From NCBI GenBank assembly GCA_033763735.1, contig JANRJY010000008.1:12421-76420 (forward strand): a DNA stretch of 64,000 nt, written 5' to 3'. Both the position numbers and the translations under genes were made by a program. This document shows, one piece after another, positions 51,323 to 60,454 of the stretch; position 1 is the stretch's first letter, and each line of letters starts with the position of its first letter. The notes below the pieces were generated by a model. That model had not been told where the DNA came from, did not search any database, and saw only the letters and a list, made by a program, of their open reading frames with translations. The DNA comes from JANRJY01 sp033763735 (GTDB taxonomy: Bacteria; Bacteroidota; Bacteroidia; Cytophagales; UBA9547).

Positions 51323-52684
51323 ATGCAAAGCGTACATTTTATAGCTATAGGGGGAAGTGCAATGCATAATTTGGCAATTGCATTACAAGAAAAAGGATTT
51401 GAAGTTACCGGATCGGATGATGAAATTTTTGAACCTTCACAATCCAGATTATCAAAACATGGCTTATTACCCAAACAAATGGGTTGGTTTCCGGAAGAAA
51501 ACATTCATGAAAGACTAGATGCAATAATATTAGGAATGCATGCTCGTTCGGACAACCCGGAGTTGCTGAAAGCCAAACATTTAGGTTTAAAAATATACTC
51601 TTATCCTGAATATATTTATGAACAAAGCAAAAACAAACAAAGAGTAGTAATAGCAGGGAGTCATGGCAAAACCACCATTACTTCAATGATTCTTCATGTT
51701 ATGCGCAATTGTAAAAAACCAATTGATTACCTTGTGGGTGCTCAAATTGAAGGTTTTGATAACATGGTTCATTTGTCAGATGCACCCGTAATTATAATAG
51801 AAGGTGACGAATATTTAGCCTCCCCTATTGATCGAGTTCCCAAATTTTTGCACTATAAGCATCATATGCTTGTAGTAAGTGGAATTGCCTGGGATCATAT
51901 TAATGTATTTCCAACTTTCGAATCGTACAAATTTCAATTTGAATCACTAATAAATGCCACTCCTAAAGCTGGAATGTTAATATATAATGATGATGATAAA
52001 ACTTTAGCAGCCATTTGCCGGCCTATCAAAAGGGAAGATTTGATTAAAGTGGAATACACAGAACACAAATCGAAAATAAAAGATGGCGTTACTTACTTGC
52101 TGAATGCGGACGAAAAATATCCGGTCAAGTTTTTTGGTGAACATAACCTATATAATGTTAAAGCTGCTTTTGAAGTATGCACTCGGATTGGAGTTTCGGC
52201 AAATGAATTTTATCAAGCTATTCAAACCTTTAAAGGCGCAGCCAATCGTTTAGAGTTATTGGCTTCAAAAGCAAATACATTTATATTTAAAGACTTTGCA
52301 CATGCACCTTCAAAACTAGATGCCACTACTAAAGCAGTAGCAAAACAATTTCCCAAAAACAGAATTATTGCTTGCATTGAATTACATACGTTCAGCAGCT
52401 TGAATAAAGATTTTTTGGGTCAATATAAAAACACCCTAGAAAAGGCAGACGTAGCTATAGTATATTACAATCCCGAAACGGTGGCTCACAAAAAATTACC
52501 CCCGATTTCGGAAGAAGAAATTAAAAAAGCATTTAACAAAGCAAAATTACTGGTTTACACCGACAGCAAACTTCTTGCAAGTTTTATCAAAAGTCAAGAT
52601 TTGAAGGATTCTGTGCTTTTGCTTATGAGTTCAGGAAATTTTGATGGCATCAACTTAAAGGAATTTGCAAATTCACTTTTGTAA
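51323..52684 (+). CDS. mpl: UDP-N-acetylmuramate: tripeptide ligase (Mpl)
   Basis: A 453-residue Mur ligase family enzyme. The N-terminal Rossmann domain opens HFIAIGGSAMHNLAIAL, the ATP loop is AGSHGKTTITS near 115, and EGDEYLASPIDRVPKFLHY matches Mpl more than MurC. The C-terminal domain has FKDFAHAPSKLDATTKAV and the Mpl-type ELHTFSSLN. The enzyme attaches recycled L-Ala-gamma-D-Glu-mDAP to UDP-MurNAc in peptidoglycan recycling. MurC is the main alternative, but the FAHAPSK motif and the size (E. coli Mpl has 457 residues) favour Mpl. It is cytoplasmic. Confidence 0.88.
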   Translation: MQSVHFIAIGGSAMHNLAIALQEKGFEVTGSDDEIFEPSQSRLSKHGLLPKQMGWFPEENIHERLDAIILGMHARSDNPELLKAKHLGLKIYSYPEYIYEQSKNKQRVVIAGSHGKTTITSMILHVMRNCKKPIDYLVGAQIEGFDNMVHLSDAPVIIIEGDEYLASPIDRVPKFLHYKHHMLVVSGIAWDHINVFPTFESYKFQFESLINATPKAGMLIYNDDDKTLAAICRPIKREDLIKVEYTEHKSKIKDGVTYLLNADEKYPVKFFGEHNLYNVKAAFEVCTRIGVSANEFYQAIQTFKGAANRLELLASKANTFIFKDFAHAPSKLDATTKAVAKQFPKNRIIACIELHTFSSLNKDFLGQYKNTLEKADVAIVYYNPETVAHKKLPPISEEEIKKAFNKAKLLVYTDSKLLASFIKSQDLKDSVLLLMSSGNFDGINLKEFANSLL

Positions 52685-52738
52685 AGTGATTTATAATAAT
52701 ATCAATTAATTTGTCGTTGGATCTGATTATATGTTCCA

Positions 52739-55132
52739 TTGAAAGTCCTCTTTAATATTATTTGTTTAGCTATTTGGCAAATAAGTTTTGCTCAAAACAC
52801 AACTATTTCCGGTTTCATATCAGATAATTATTCCAACCCCATTCAATTTGCAGTAATATCCATTTCTAATCAAGCCGGAGGGGTCCAAAGCGATGAGAAT
52901 GGTAGTTTTGTAATAATTACAAATCAAACCGGAATTGTAAAAGTAAATGCCCGATTACTTGGATATAAAGAAGCCAGTTCAATTGTAACCATTAGCGGTT
53001 CAGGTATATATCCGATGTCTTTACTAATGCAGATTGAGTCTAAAGAAATAGGCCAAATTGACGTAGAGGGCAGGTATCAGGAAAAACGAGATGAGGCTGG
53101 AATGATAGTGCTTAATCCTAAAAACCTTACATTATTACCCTCTGCATTTGGTGATTTCAACAAAGTAATCAGCATGTTACCCGGAGTGGTTTCAAACAAT
53201 GAACTAAGTTCTACTTTTTCGGTGCGGGGAGGCAACTATGACGAAAATTTGATTTATGTAAATGGCATGGAAGTATATCGTCCATTTTTAGTAGCATCGG
53301 GTCAGCAGGAAGGGTTGAGTTTTGTGAATCCTAATTTGGTTTCAGAGGTTAATTTTTCATCCGGGGGATGGCAATCGAAATATGGAGACAAACTTTCATC
53401 CGTAATGAATGTAAAATATAAAGAACCTAAGCGGTTTGAAGGTTCCATTCAAGGGGGTATATTAGGAGCTTCTATCCATATTGGGGGTACAGATAAAACC
53501 CAAAAAATCAGTTATTTATTCGGATTCCGCAACAAAAGCTCTCAATACTTACTTGGAACTTTACCTGTAAAAGGCAGTTATTTTCCAACATATAACGATT
53601 TTCAAGGGTATATCAATTTTGACATAAGTAATAAAAGCAAACCTTTTCCCATTTCTAAAAGGACTACTTTAGGACTTCTCACCTCCTATGCAGGCAACCG
53701 TTATTATGTGGCTCCGACAGAACAAGAAGTGAGTTTTGGTGCGGGTACGGAGCTATTGAATCTGACAACCTATTTCTATGGAACAGAAACTATGAACTAC
53801 GATACATGGCAGTCAGGGGCTAAACTATCGCATTGGGTTACCGAAAAGTTCAGAACCGAACTATATGCTTCAGCAATGGATTCCAGAGAACGAGAGTATG
53901 TAAATATTGAAGCGTTATATAGAATATGTGACCTTAACCCCGACCCCGGCATTCAAAATCCGAATAAGTGCTTGGTAGAACGTGGAGCGGGAGCGCAATT
54001 TAAATATGCACGGAATAGTCTGCAAGCACAAATTGCAACCATCGAAAGTCGAAATTATTGGTTTCTAAATAAAAATAGCTCCATCGAATTTGGTTCCAAA
54101 TACAGCAACGAAAACATATACGACCGAATCAGCGAATACCAATATATTGATTCATTGGACTATATCAACTTTACCAGATCTGTTTACTCCGAAAACAAAC
54201 TTAGCACCAATCGCGTGTCAGCATATGTTCAGTGGCAATGGAATATTGATAGTATCCAACATATAACTATTGGAACACGTTTAGGTTATTGGGATTTGAA
54301 CAAGCAGTTTTTAGTTTCTCCTTCGGCTCAATATACCATTCACCCCAAATGGAAAAGAGATGTAGTATTCAAATTTGCAACCGGTATATACAGGCAACCG
54401 CCATTTTATAGGGAATTAAGAAACTTTCAGGGCATTGTAAACCCTACGCTTCGGGCACAAAGTTCATTACATTTTTTAGTAGGGGCCAATTACAAATTCA
54501 ACATTTGGAATCGACCATTTCATTTTAATTCCGAGCTGTATTACAAGTACTTATGGGATGTGGTTCCATATGATGTTGACAATATTAGATTGCGCTATTA
54601 CGCTCAAAACAGTGCGGTTGCTTATGCTACAGGCGCTGATTTCAGAATCAATGGTGAATTTGTAAAAGGATCAGAATCTTGGTTTAGCCTTGGCATTATG
54701 AATACGCAAGAAAAAGTAGATGGAAGCAAACAAGGTTGGATTCGGAGACCAAGTAATCAATTTGTGACTGTAGCTATATTTTTTCAAGATCATATTCCGA
54801 AAATACCTGCTTGGAAAGTATATATTAGTGCCATTTATGGAAGTGGATTGCCATTTGGCGTGCCATTTAACCCGGATCAGAGAAGCACTTTTACTTTTCC
54901 TGCATATAGAAGAGTTGATATTGGCACTTCATATATAATAATGTACAACGACAAAAAGACAACTAAAAAATTGGTTGAATCTGTGTTAATTGGCTTAGAT
55001 ATACTTAATGCATTTGAATTCAACAATACCATGTCTTATATATGGGTGGCTGACTACGAGCAACGTAATTTTGCTGTTCCGAATTATTTGTCCACGCGGT
55101 TTTTTAACTTAAAAGGTACGGTTACATTTTAA
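52739..55132 (+). CDS. TonB-dependent outer-membrane receptor
   Basis: A 797-residue receptor. The TTG at 52739 begins the signal peptide (KVLFNIICLAIWQISFAQ); an overlapping ATG at 52731 meets a stop at once. A CarboxypepD_reg-like domain comes first (ISGFISDNYSNPIQFAVISIS, residues 22-105). The plug follows at about 110-225, with MLPGVVSNNELSSTFSVRGG and NLIYVNGMEVYRP. The 22-strand barrel then runs to the C-terminal phenylalanine of TVTF. No SusD gene is next to it, so it is not an obvious SusC. The ligand is unknown. It starts 54 bases after mpl. Confidence 0.93.
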   Translation: MKVLFNIICLAIWQISFAQNTTISGFISDNYSNPIQFAVISISNQAGGVQSDENGSFVIITNQTGIVKVNARLLGYKEASSIVTISGSGIYPMSLLMQIESKEIGQIDVEGRYQEKRDEAGMIVLNPKNLTLLPSAFGDFNKVISMLPGVVSNNELSSTFSVRGGNYDENLIYVNGMEVYRPFLVASGQQEGLSFVNPNLVSEVNFSSGGWQSKYGDKLSSVMNVKYKEPKRFEGSIQGGILGASIHIGGTDKTQKISYLFGFRNKSSQYLLGTLPVKGSYFPTYNDFQGYINFDISNKSKPFPISKRTTLGLLTSYAGNRYYVAPTEQEVSFGAGTELLNLTTYFYGTETMNYDTWQSGAKLSHWVTEKFRTELYASAMDSREREYVNIEALYRICDLNPDPGIQNPNKCLVERGAGAQFKYARNSLQAQIATIESRNYWFLNKNSSIEFGSKYSNENIYDRISEYQYIDSLDYINFTRSVYSENKLSTNRVSAYVQWQWNIDSIQHITIGTRLGYWDLNKQFLVSPSAQYTIHPKWKRDVVFKFATGIYRQPPFYRELRNFQGIVNPTLRAQSSLHFLVGANYKFNIWNRPFHFNSELYYKYLWDVVPYDVDNIRLRYYAQNSAVAYATGADFRINGEFVKGSESWFSLGIMNTQEKVDGSKQGWIRRPSNQFVTVAIFFQDHIPKIPAWKVYISAIYGSGLPFGVPFNPDQRSTFTFPAYRRVDIGTSYIIMYNDKKTTKKLVESVLIGLDILNAFEFNNTMSYIWVADYEQRNFAVPNYLSTRFFNLKGTVTF

Positions 55133-55339
55133 TTAAATAATTGTGTAATTCGGTTGTTAGAAAAACTTCTGAGATTTATTTGTAATAAAAGTAATGAAAT
55201 AGAAAAGCTAAAAGTTTATTTTAAATGAATATTCCACATATAGATAGAATTGAGAAACAAACCAATTTGCAGCAATTGCAAAATTCTGTTTACTTTGCTT
55301 CTTGAATATTATTATAAATTACTTACCCCAATATTTAAA

Positions 55340-56569
55340 ATGCAAAAAATAAAAGTTGCTAACCCGGTGGTTGAACTGGATGGAGATGAAATGACCCGTA
55401 TCATTTGGAAATTTATTAAAGATAAATTAATCCTTCCATATTTAGAATTAGATATTAAATATTATGATTTAGGCATGGAAAGCAGAGATGCAACCAATGA
55501 TCAAATTACTATTGATTCCGCTGAAGCCATTAAAAAATACAATGTTGGAATAAAATGTGCTACTATTACACCGGATGAAGAGCGTGTAAAAGAGTTCAAA
55601 TTGAAACAAATGTGGAAATCACCCAATGGAACTATCAGAAATATATTGGATGGAACCGTTTTTCGTGAACCTATTGTGTGTAAAAATGTACCACGTTTGG
55701 TTCCAAACTGGACAGCGCCAATATGTATTGGACGTCATGCATTTGGTGATCAATACCGCGCTACCGATTTTGTAACCAAAGGAAAAGGAAAACTTACCAT
55801 CAAGTTTGAAGGCGAAAATGGAGAAGTAATTCAACATGAGGTGTTTAATTATAAAGGTGATGGTGTAGCACTTGCCATGTATAATACAGATGAATCAATA
55901 AGAGGATTTGCATACTCATGTTTTAATACTGCTTTGCAAAAAGGATGGCCACTTTACTTATCGACAAAAAACACCATTTTGAAAAAATACGATGGCAGAT
56001 TTAAAGACATTTTTCAAGAAATATACGAGAAAGAATTCAAATCAAAATTTGTTGCCAAAGGAATTGTGTATGAGCATCGTTTGATTGATGACATGGTTGC
56101 CAGTGCATTGAAATGGCACGGAAATTTCGTGTGGGCTTGCAAAAACTATGATGGGGATGTACAATCCGATACAGTGGCTCAGGGTTTTGGTTCATTAGGA
56201 TTAATGACTTCTACCTTAGTAACTCCCGATGGCAAAACTATGGAAGCAGAGGCAGCTCATGGAACAGTTACTCGTCACTACAGAGATCATCAGGCTGGAA
56301 AACCTACTTCAACGAATCCAATAGCATCAATTTTTGCATGGACACGTGGATTGGAGTTCAGAGGCAAACTTGATGGCAATCAGGAATTAATTAATTTCTG
56401 CCAGGCACTGGAAAAAGTATGTGTTGAAACAGTAGAAAGCGGCAAAATGACCAAAGATTTGGCTGTATGTATCCATGGAAATAACGTAAAACTTGGAGAA
56501 CATTATTTGAACACTGAAGACTTTTTGACTGCTTTGGATACTAATTTGAAGATAAAATTGGGTAAATAA
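55340..56569 (+). CDS. icd: NADP-dependent isocitrate dehydrogenase (eukaryotic-type homodimer)
   Basis: The ATG at 55340 gives MQKIKVANPVVELDGDEMTR, the normal N-terminus of this class, and a 409-residue product. The longer open frame from 55250 adds 30 unlikely codons. Diagnostic features are KCATITPDEERVKEF, WKSPNGTIRNILDGTVFREP (isocitrate-binding Ser/Asn/Arg), the WTAPICIGRHAFGDQYRATD segment, DDMVASALK with the metal-binding Asp, and TVTRHYRDHQAGK for NADP. It runs the oxidative decarboxylation step of the TCA cycle. It is followed by a strong hairpin. Confidence 0.95.
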   Translation: MQKIKVANPVVELDGDEMTRIIWKFIKDKLILPYLELDIKYYDLGMESRDATNDQITIDSAEAIKKYNVGIKCATITPDEERVKEFKLKQMWKSPNGTIRNILDGTVFREPIVCKNVPRLVPNWTAPICIGRHAFGDQYRATDFVTKGKGKLTIKFEGENGEVIQHEVFNYKGDGVALAMYNTDESIRGFAYSCFNTALQKGWPLYLSTKNTILKKYDGRFKDIFQEIYEKEFKSKFVAKGIVYEHRLIDDMVASALKWHGNFVWACKNYDGDVQSDTVAQGFGSLGLMTSTLVTPDGKTMEAEAAHGTVTRHYRDHQAGKPTSTNPIASIFAWTRGLEFRGKLDGNQELINFCQALEKVCVETVESGKMTKDLAVCIHGNNVKLGEHYLNTEDFLTALDTNLKIKLGK

Positions 56570-56590
56570 TTAAGTCCAAACTATATAATA

Positions 56591-56623
56591 AAAGGGTTAG
56601 CTTACATGTAAGCTAACCCTTTT
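56591..56623. terminator. Strong bidirectional terminator hairpin after icd
   Basis: AAAGGGTTAGCTTAC and GTAAGCTAACCCTTTT form a nearly perfect stem of about 15 bp around a short ATG-containing loop, with A's before and T's after, so it can end transcripts from both strands. Confidence 0.88.
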
Positions 56624-56679
56624 ATGTTAATGTAGAATTCAATAATAAAATAGATAAGAGTAATATTTGGGTTAAATTA

Positions 56680-56708
56680 AAGGCCCGTAAATTCGGGCTT
56701 TTTATTTA
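56680..56708. terminator. Second hairpin at the end of the DUF3078 gene
   Basis: GGCCCG, six bases, CGGGC then TTTTTATTT. It overlaps the stop codon of the minus-strand DUF3078 gene and works best on the plus strand as a backup terminator for icd. On the minus strand CCTTTAATTT follows. Confidence 0.7.
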
Positions 56709-57673
56709 ACTGGAATGTTTGTTACTTTATATACAATTCCCAGTGCTAATTGTTCATTGGCTTGAACATATTTAATTTGATCTTCATTATACATAACTAC
56801 GCCTGTTAAATTTACGTTTATATATTTGGTGACTTTTGCTGTAATTACAGCATCAAATCTGACTACTCCCACCATCAAGTTTTCATAACCGGAAAAATAT
56901 TGACCTAAAATTTTCAAGTTCAAATTAGAATATAAATCTTTATCAAATTTCACCAAAGCATTCAAACCAAATTGATTACGTACCTTAGTTCCCTTTTTTA
57001 CACCAAAGGAAACGGTATCCTTTGTACCATCTTTTTTAACTTCTTCCTTTTTGGTGTTATTAAAAACAATATCATCCGTCATAAAAGTCTGTCTAAATGC
57101 AATTGGTGCAAACCGAGCCGAAAAATAAGTAGTTGGCGTCCACATTAACCCAACACCTTCATCCAAATACCCTGGTGCCAAAAAATTAGAAACTCTCCTT
57201 TCAAGGCTATCAGGTAAAGCTTTGCTTTTATCTATATCCGTTGGCAAACTGTTGCTATTTTGATACTTCACGTAAGTGTATCCTGCTGTGAATTGCGTTT
57301 GAAATGTGGCACTTGCAAACATTGACCAATCTTTTGAAAGTCCATAGGAATAAATATTATCGAAAAACAATCTATCAATGTTTTTCCTTAAATTGTAGTT
57401 ATATATTTGTTCATTTGTAAAAAGCCCGTATTGACTTTGAAAATCATTTACCAATCGTGACCTTTTTTTTACATATTCCGACTTTGCATTTAAAAACCCA
57501 GCTACTGCACCTGAACTTAGTCCTCCTTGAGCTATTTTCCATTCAGCACTAAAATTTGTTTGGTTTACATTCAAACCTGCTTCAAAGTTCTTGTTCCAAT
57601 AGGTAGTATCCCTAATTTGAGCTGAAAGAGAGAAAGTAATTACTGCAAAAAATGAAATAGTTGCATTTTTCAT
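56702..57673 (-). CDS. DUF3078 outer-membrane-like protein
   Basis: A 323-residue protein with a signal peptide (ATISFFAVITFSLSAQ, residue 19). The mature part has the DUF3078 pattern: DTTYWNKNFEAGLNVNQTNFSAEW, then GFLNAKSEYVKKRSR and YGLFTNEQIYN. The many amphipathic strands with aromatic residues suggest a beta-barrel, ending LGIVYKVTNIPVK. Function is unknown in the family. It has a good Bacteroidota promoter 27 bases upstream. Confidence 0.88.
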   Translation of the reverse strand: MKNATISFFAVITFSLSAQIRDTTYWNKNFEAGLNVNQTNFSAEWKIAQGGLSSGAVAGFLNAKSEYVKKRSRLVNDFQSQYGLFTNEQIYNYNLRKNIDRLFFDNIYSYGLSKDWSMFASATFQTQFTAGYTYVKYQNSNSLPTDIDKSKALPDSLERRVSNFLAPGYLDEGVGLMWTPTTYFSARFAPIAFRQTFMTDDIVFNNTKKEEVKKDGTKDTVSFGVKKGTKVRNQFGLNALVKFDKDLYSNLNLKILGQYFSGYENLMVGVVRFDAVITAKVTKYINVNLTGVVMYNEDQIKYVQANEQLALGIVYKVTNIPVK

Positions 57674-57699
57674 TTGAGTTATTGCTTAGGTTGGTTTTA

Positions 57700-57729
57700 C
57701 AAAAATAAAAAGTGAAAGGAATTATCCAA
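57700..57729 (-). promoter_or_regulatory. Bacteroidota-type promoter of the DUF3078 gene
   Basis: On the minus strand: TTG at 57729-57727, a spacer of 19 bases, then TATTTTTG at 57707-57700, an exact TAnnTTTG. The start codon is at 57673. Confidence 0.65.
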
Positions 57730-57737
57730 TAAAAATA

Positions 57738-59006
57738 TCAGTCTAAAATAACCGGCTCTAGCTTAGGTGCCAATATATGAATGAACCCTAACGACACTAA
57801 GTAAGCACTCCCACCAATAATAAACATAGATGCATACCCTGAATTTTGTATTACTACACCTGCAACTGCTGCAAGCAATACACCTCCTACTGCTCCAAAC
57901 ATGCCGCCTATCCCTGTTACTGATGCAATGGCATGCTTAGGAAACATATCAGATGCTAACGTGTATACATTTGCCGAATTTGCCTGATGAGCAGCAGTTG
58001 CTAAAGCAATTAATCCAATTGCCACCCAAAAATTATGAGTATATGAAACAAAAATAATAGGCACAACGCAAATTGCACAAATAAGCATAGTTGTTTTGCG
58101 AGCTCTATTATTACTCCATCCTTTTTGCATCAAAAAACTTGAAAACCAACCTCCTGCAATACTGCCCAAATCAGAAATTACGTATATAATTAGAAATGGA
58201 ATTCCAACGGTTTTTAAGTCCAGCTGACGATCGAGGTTGGTGTTTTCATTAAAAAACATTGGAAGCCAAGTAAGGTAAAACCACCATATTGGATCACAAA
58301 AAAACTTTCCACAAATCAGCGCCCATGTTTGCCTGAAGGTCAATAATTTAAGCCAAGGAATTGATTTTTGAATTTCTTGTTCATCCGATTTAATATAATT
58401 TAGCTCCCTTTGTGATAATTTTTTAGAATTTTCGGGCTTTTGATAGGTAATAATCCAAAAAATAAGCCAAACAAATCCTAACATGCCTGTGAGCACAAAA
58501 GCCCACCGCCAACCGTAATTGATAGTAATAATAGGTACTAATAGTGGTGCAGCGATGGCTCCAACATTAGCTCCAGAGTTAAATAAGCCTGTTGCAAACG
58601 AACGTTCTTTTTTTGGAAACCACTCTGATACAGTTTTTACAGCGCCTGGGAAATGTCCACTCTCCCCTAGCCCAAGTCCGAATCTTGCTATTGCAAATCC
58701 TACAAAATTTCGTGCCAAACCATGGCACATTGCTGCTATACTCCAAAACGTAATTGAAAACATAAACCCAATTCGGGTGCCAAACCTATCAATTAATCCT
58801 CCAATTAACAAAAAACCTAAAGCGTAAGCTGCTTTAAATGAGGCATCTATATAACCCAATTCCGCTTTAGTGAAGTTAAATTCATTTTTGAAGCCCTCGT
58901 CAATCATTACCAACGATAGAACTTGTCTGTCGATATAATTAATAGTTGTAGCAAAAAATAATAGTGCCACAATTTTCCACCTATAACTACCTATTTTTTC
59001 TACCAT
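57738..59006 (-). CDS. MFS transporter of the anion:cation symporter (hexuronate-type) family
   Basis: From the ATG at 59006 (MVEKIGSYRWKIVALLFF) the protein has 422 residues; 15 extra upstream codons are unlikely. Twelve membrane helices are visible. Family features are TTINYIDRQVLS in helix 1, the MFS loop GGLIDRFGTRIGF, and ARFGLGLGESGHFPGAVKTVSEWFPKKER, typical of ExuT/GudP sugar-acid carriers. Substrate is probably a hexuronate or aldonate. It stands alone, with no uronate catabolism genes in the window. Confidence 0.9.
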   Translation of the reverse strand: MVEKIGSYRWKIVALLFFATTINYIDRQVLSLVMIDEGFKNEFNFTKAELGYIDASFKAAYALGFLLIGGLIDRFGTRIGFMFSITFWSIAAMCHGLARNFVGFAIARFGLGLGESGHFPGAVKTVSEWFPKKERSFATGLFNSGANVGAIAAPLLVPIITINYGWRWAFVLTGMLGFVWLIFWIITYQKPENSKKLSQRELNYIKSDEQEIQKSIPWLKLLTFRQTWALICGKFFCDPIWWFYLTWLPMFFNENTNLDRQLDLKTVGIPFLIIYVISDLGSIAGGWFSSFLMQKGWSNNRARKTTMLICAICVVPIIFVSYTHNFWVAIGLIALATAAHQANSANVYTLASDMFPKHAIASVTGIGGMFGAVGGVLLAAVAGVVIQNSGYASMFIIGGSAYLVSLGFIHILAPKLEPVILD

Positions 59007-59181
59007 TATAAGTACAAACTTGCAATTAAATTTTACAAAATCACAGAACAAGAAAAAAAAATATTAAAGAAAAATTGTGCAATCGATTAATCAATAACTA
59101 TTTAAAAACATAAGTTAATTTCTCAATGTTGAAAAAATATGCGCAAAATTACATGTTAATATTATTTAACAATTCCTTAAC

Positions 59182-59210
59182 TTTGATATATACAAATATT
59201 TCTACATTTG
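59182..59210 (+). promoter_or_regulatory. Bacteroidota-type promoter of the TPR-TonB gene
   Basis: TTTG at 59182-59185, 17 bases, then TACATTTG at 59203-59210. Both elements match the consensus exactly. The ATG is at 59273, giving a leader of about 58 bases. Confidence 0.7.
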
Positions 59211-59272
59211 TATAAATTATTTTTATTAATAAATTGCATGAAACCAATTACTTACAGTGATACTTTAAAATT

Positions 59273-60454
59273 ATGAAAGTTAAAATCATTATTGGTATAG
59301 TACAATTTTTCTTCCTTGCTGAAGCTTTAGGCAATGCGCAAGATTTTTTGAAATTGGCGAAAGATGCATTTAATAACAAAGATTTTTCAAAAGCGATTAA
59401 TTATTCAGATAATGTTTTGAAGGAAAAGCCTGATATGCCGGAAGCACTTGAAATTAAAGGCAAGTCAAATCTTGAATTGGAACGATATCATGAAGCATTG
59501 GATAATTTTAACATCTGTACAACAATAATGCCTCAGGAATCCAATTATCATTATTTTAAAGGATTTTGTGAATATAAGCTTAAAAGATTCAACAATGCCA
59601 TGAAAAGCCTAGATATTGCCACGGACTTAAGCCCTGACAATTTATTAGCCTATAATTACTTAGGATGCATTTTTAACGAATTGAAAATGTATAAAGAAGC
59701 CAAAAAGAACTTTGATATGGCGGTTGATTTGCAAGCCGATTTAAGCGTAAATATGTTTGTTAAGTCTCGGTTTGTTGAAGAATATGCACAAGAATATAGA
59801 TATTCTATCAGACTGGCCAATGCCGAGATTAAAAAGAACCCTGAATCAAACAATGCACTATTATATAGAGGCATATTGAAAGTAATGGTTAGCGACAATT
59901 GGGGAGCCTCCCTTGATTTAAGTGAAGCTATTAGTAAGACAAAAGAAGTAAATTTAGGGTATTTTTACAGGGGTTATGTCAATTGTAACCTTCGAAAATT
60001 TCAAGAAGCAGTGAACGATTTGCATAAATTTTCACAACAATTTCCTCGTGAAGAAAAGGTTCATGAAATGATTGCTAACATTATGTCATTATCCAATACT
60101 AAAATTGTTTTGCCTAAAGAAGAAGTAAACGAAGATCCAATATATATGGCCACTGAGGAAATGCCTGAATACGTTGGAGGTATGAAAGAAATGTATAAAT
60201 TTATTTCTGCCAATATAAATTATCCTTCTCAAGCGATGGATGAAGAAATATCTGGAAGAGTAGTTCTTTCTTTTGTGGTGGATGCAAAAGGCAATATTAA
60301 AAATATAGAAGTTATAAAACCTATTGGAGGAGGTTGTGAAGAAGAAGCTGTACGGGTTATAAAGAAAATGCCTGCATGGAAACCCGGCAAAATGAAAGGG
60401 AAACCGGTGAATGTTAAATTTACAATTCCGGTTTCATTCAGTTTTAACAACTAA
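59273..60454 (+). CDS. Periplasmic TPR protein with a TonB C-terminal domain
   Basis: A 393-residue protein. A signal peptide (IGIVQFFFLAEALGNAQ, residue 23) comes first. Four to six TPR units follow (LKLAKDAFNNKDFSKAINYSD, EALDNFNICTTIMPQE, FNNAMKSLDIATDLSPD, KEAKKNFDMAVDLQ). The C-terminal TonB-like domain lies from about 300 to 393: MPEYVGGMKEMYKFI, INYPSQAMDEEISGRVVLSFVVDAKG, and PAWKPGKMKGKPVNVKFTIPVSF. It lacks the N-terminal membrane anchor and proline-rich linker of true TonB, so it cannot couple to ExbBD in the normal way. Its end overlaps the stop of glyS by 4 bases on the opposite strand. Confidence 0.9.
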   Translation: MKVKIIIGIVQFFFLAEALGNAQDFLKLAKDAFNNKDFSKAINYSDNVLKEKPDMPEALEIKGKSNLELERYHEALDNFNICTTIMPQESNYHYFKGFCEYKLKRFNNAMKSLDIATDLSPDNLLAYNYLGCIFNELKMYKEAKKNFDMAVDLQADLSVNMFVKSRFVEEYAQEYRYSIRLANAEIKKNPESNNALLYRGILKVMVSDNWGASLDLSEAISKTKEVNLGYFYRGYVNCNLRKFQEAVNDLHKFSQQFPREEKVHEMIANIMSLSNTKIVLPKEEVNEDPIYMATEEMPEYVGGMKEMYKFISANINYPSQAMDEEISGRVVLSFVVDAKGNIKNIEVIKPIGGGCEEEAVRVIKKMPAWKPGKMKGKPVNVKFTIPVSFSFNN

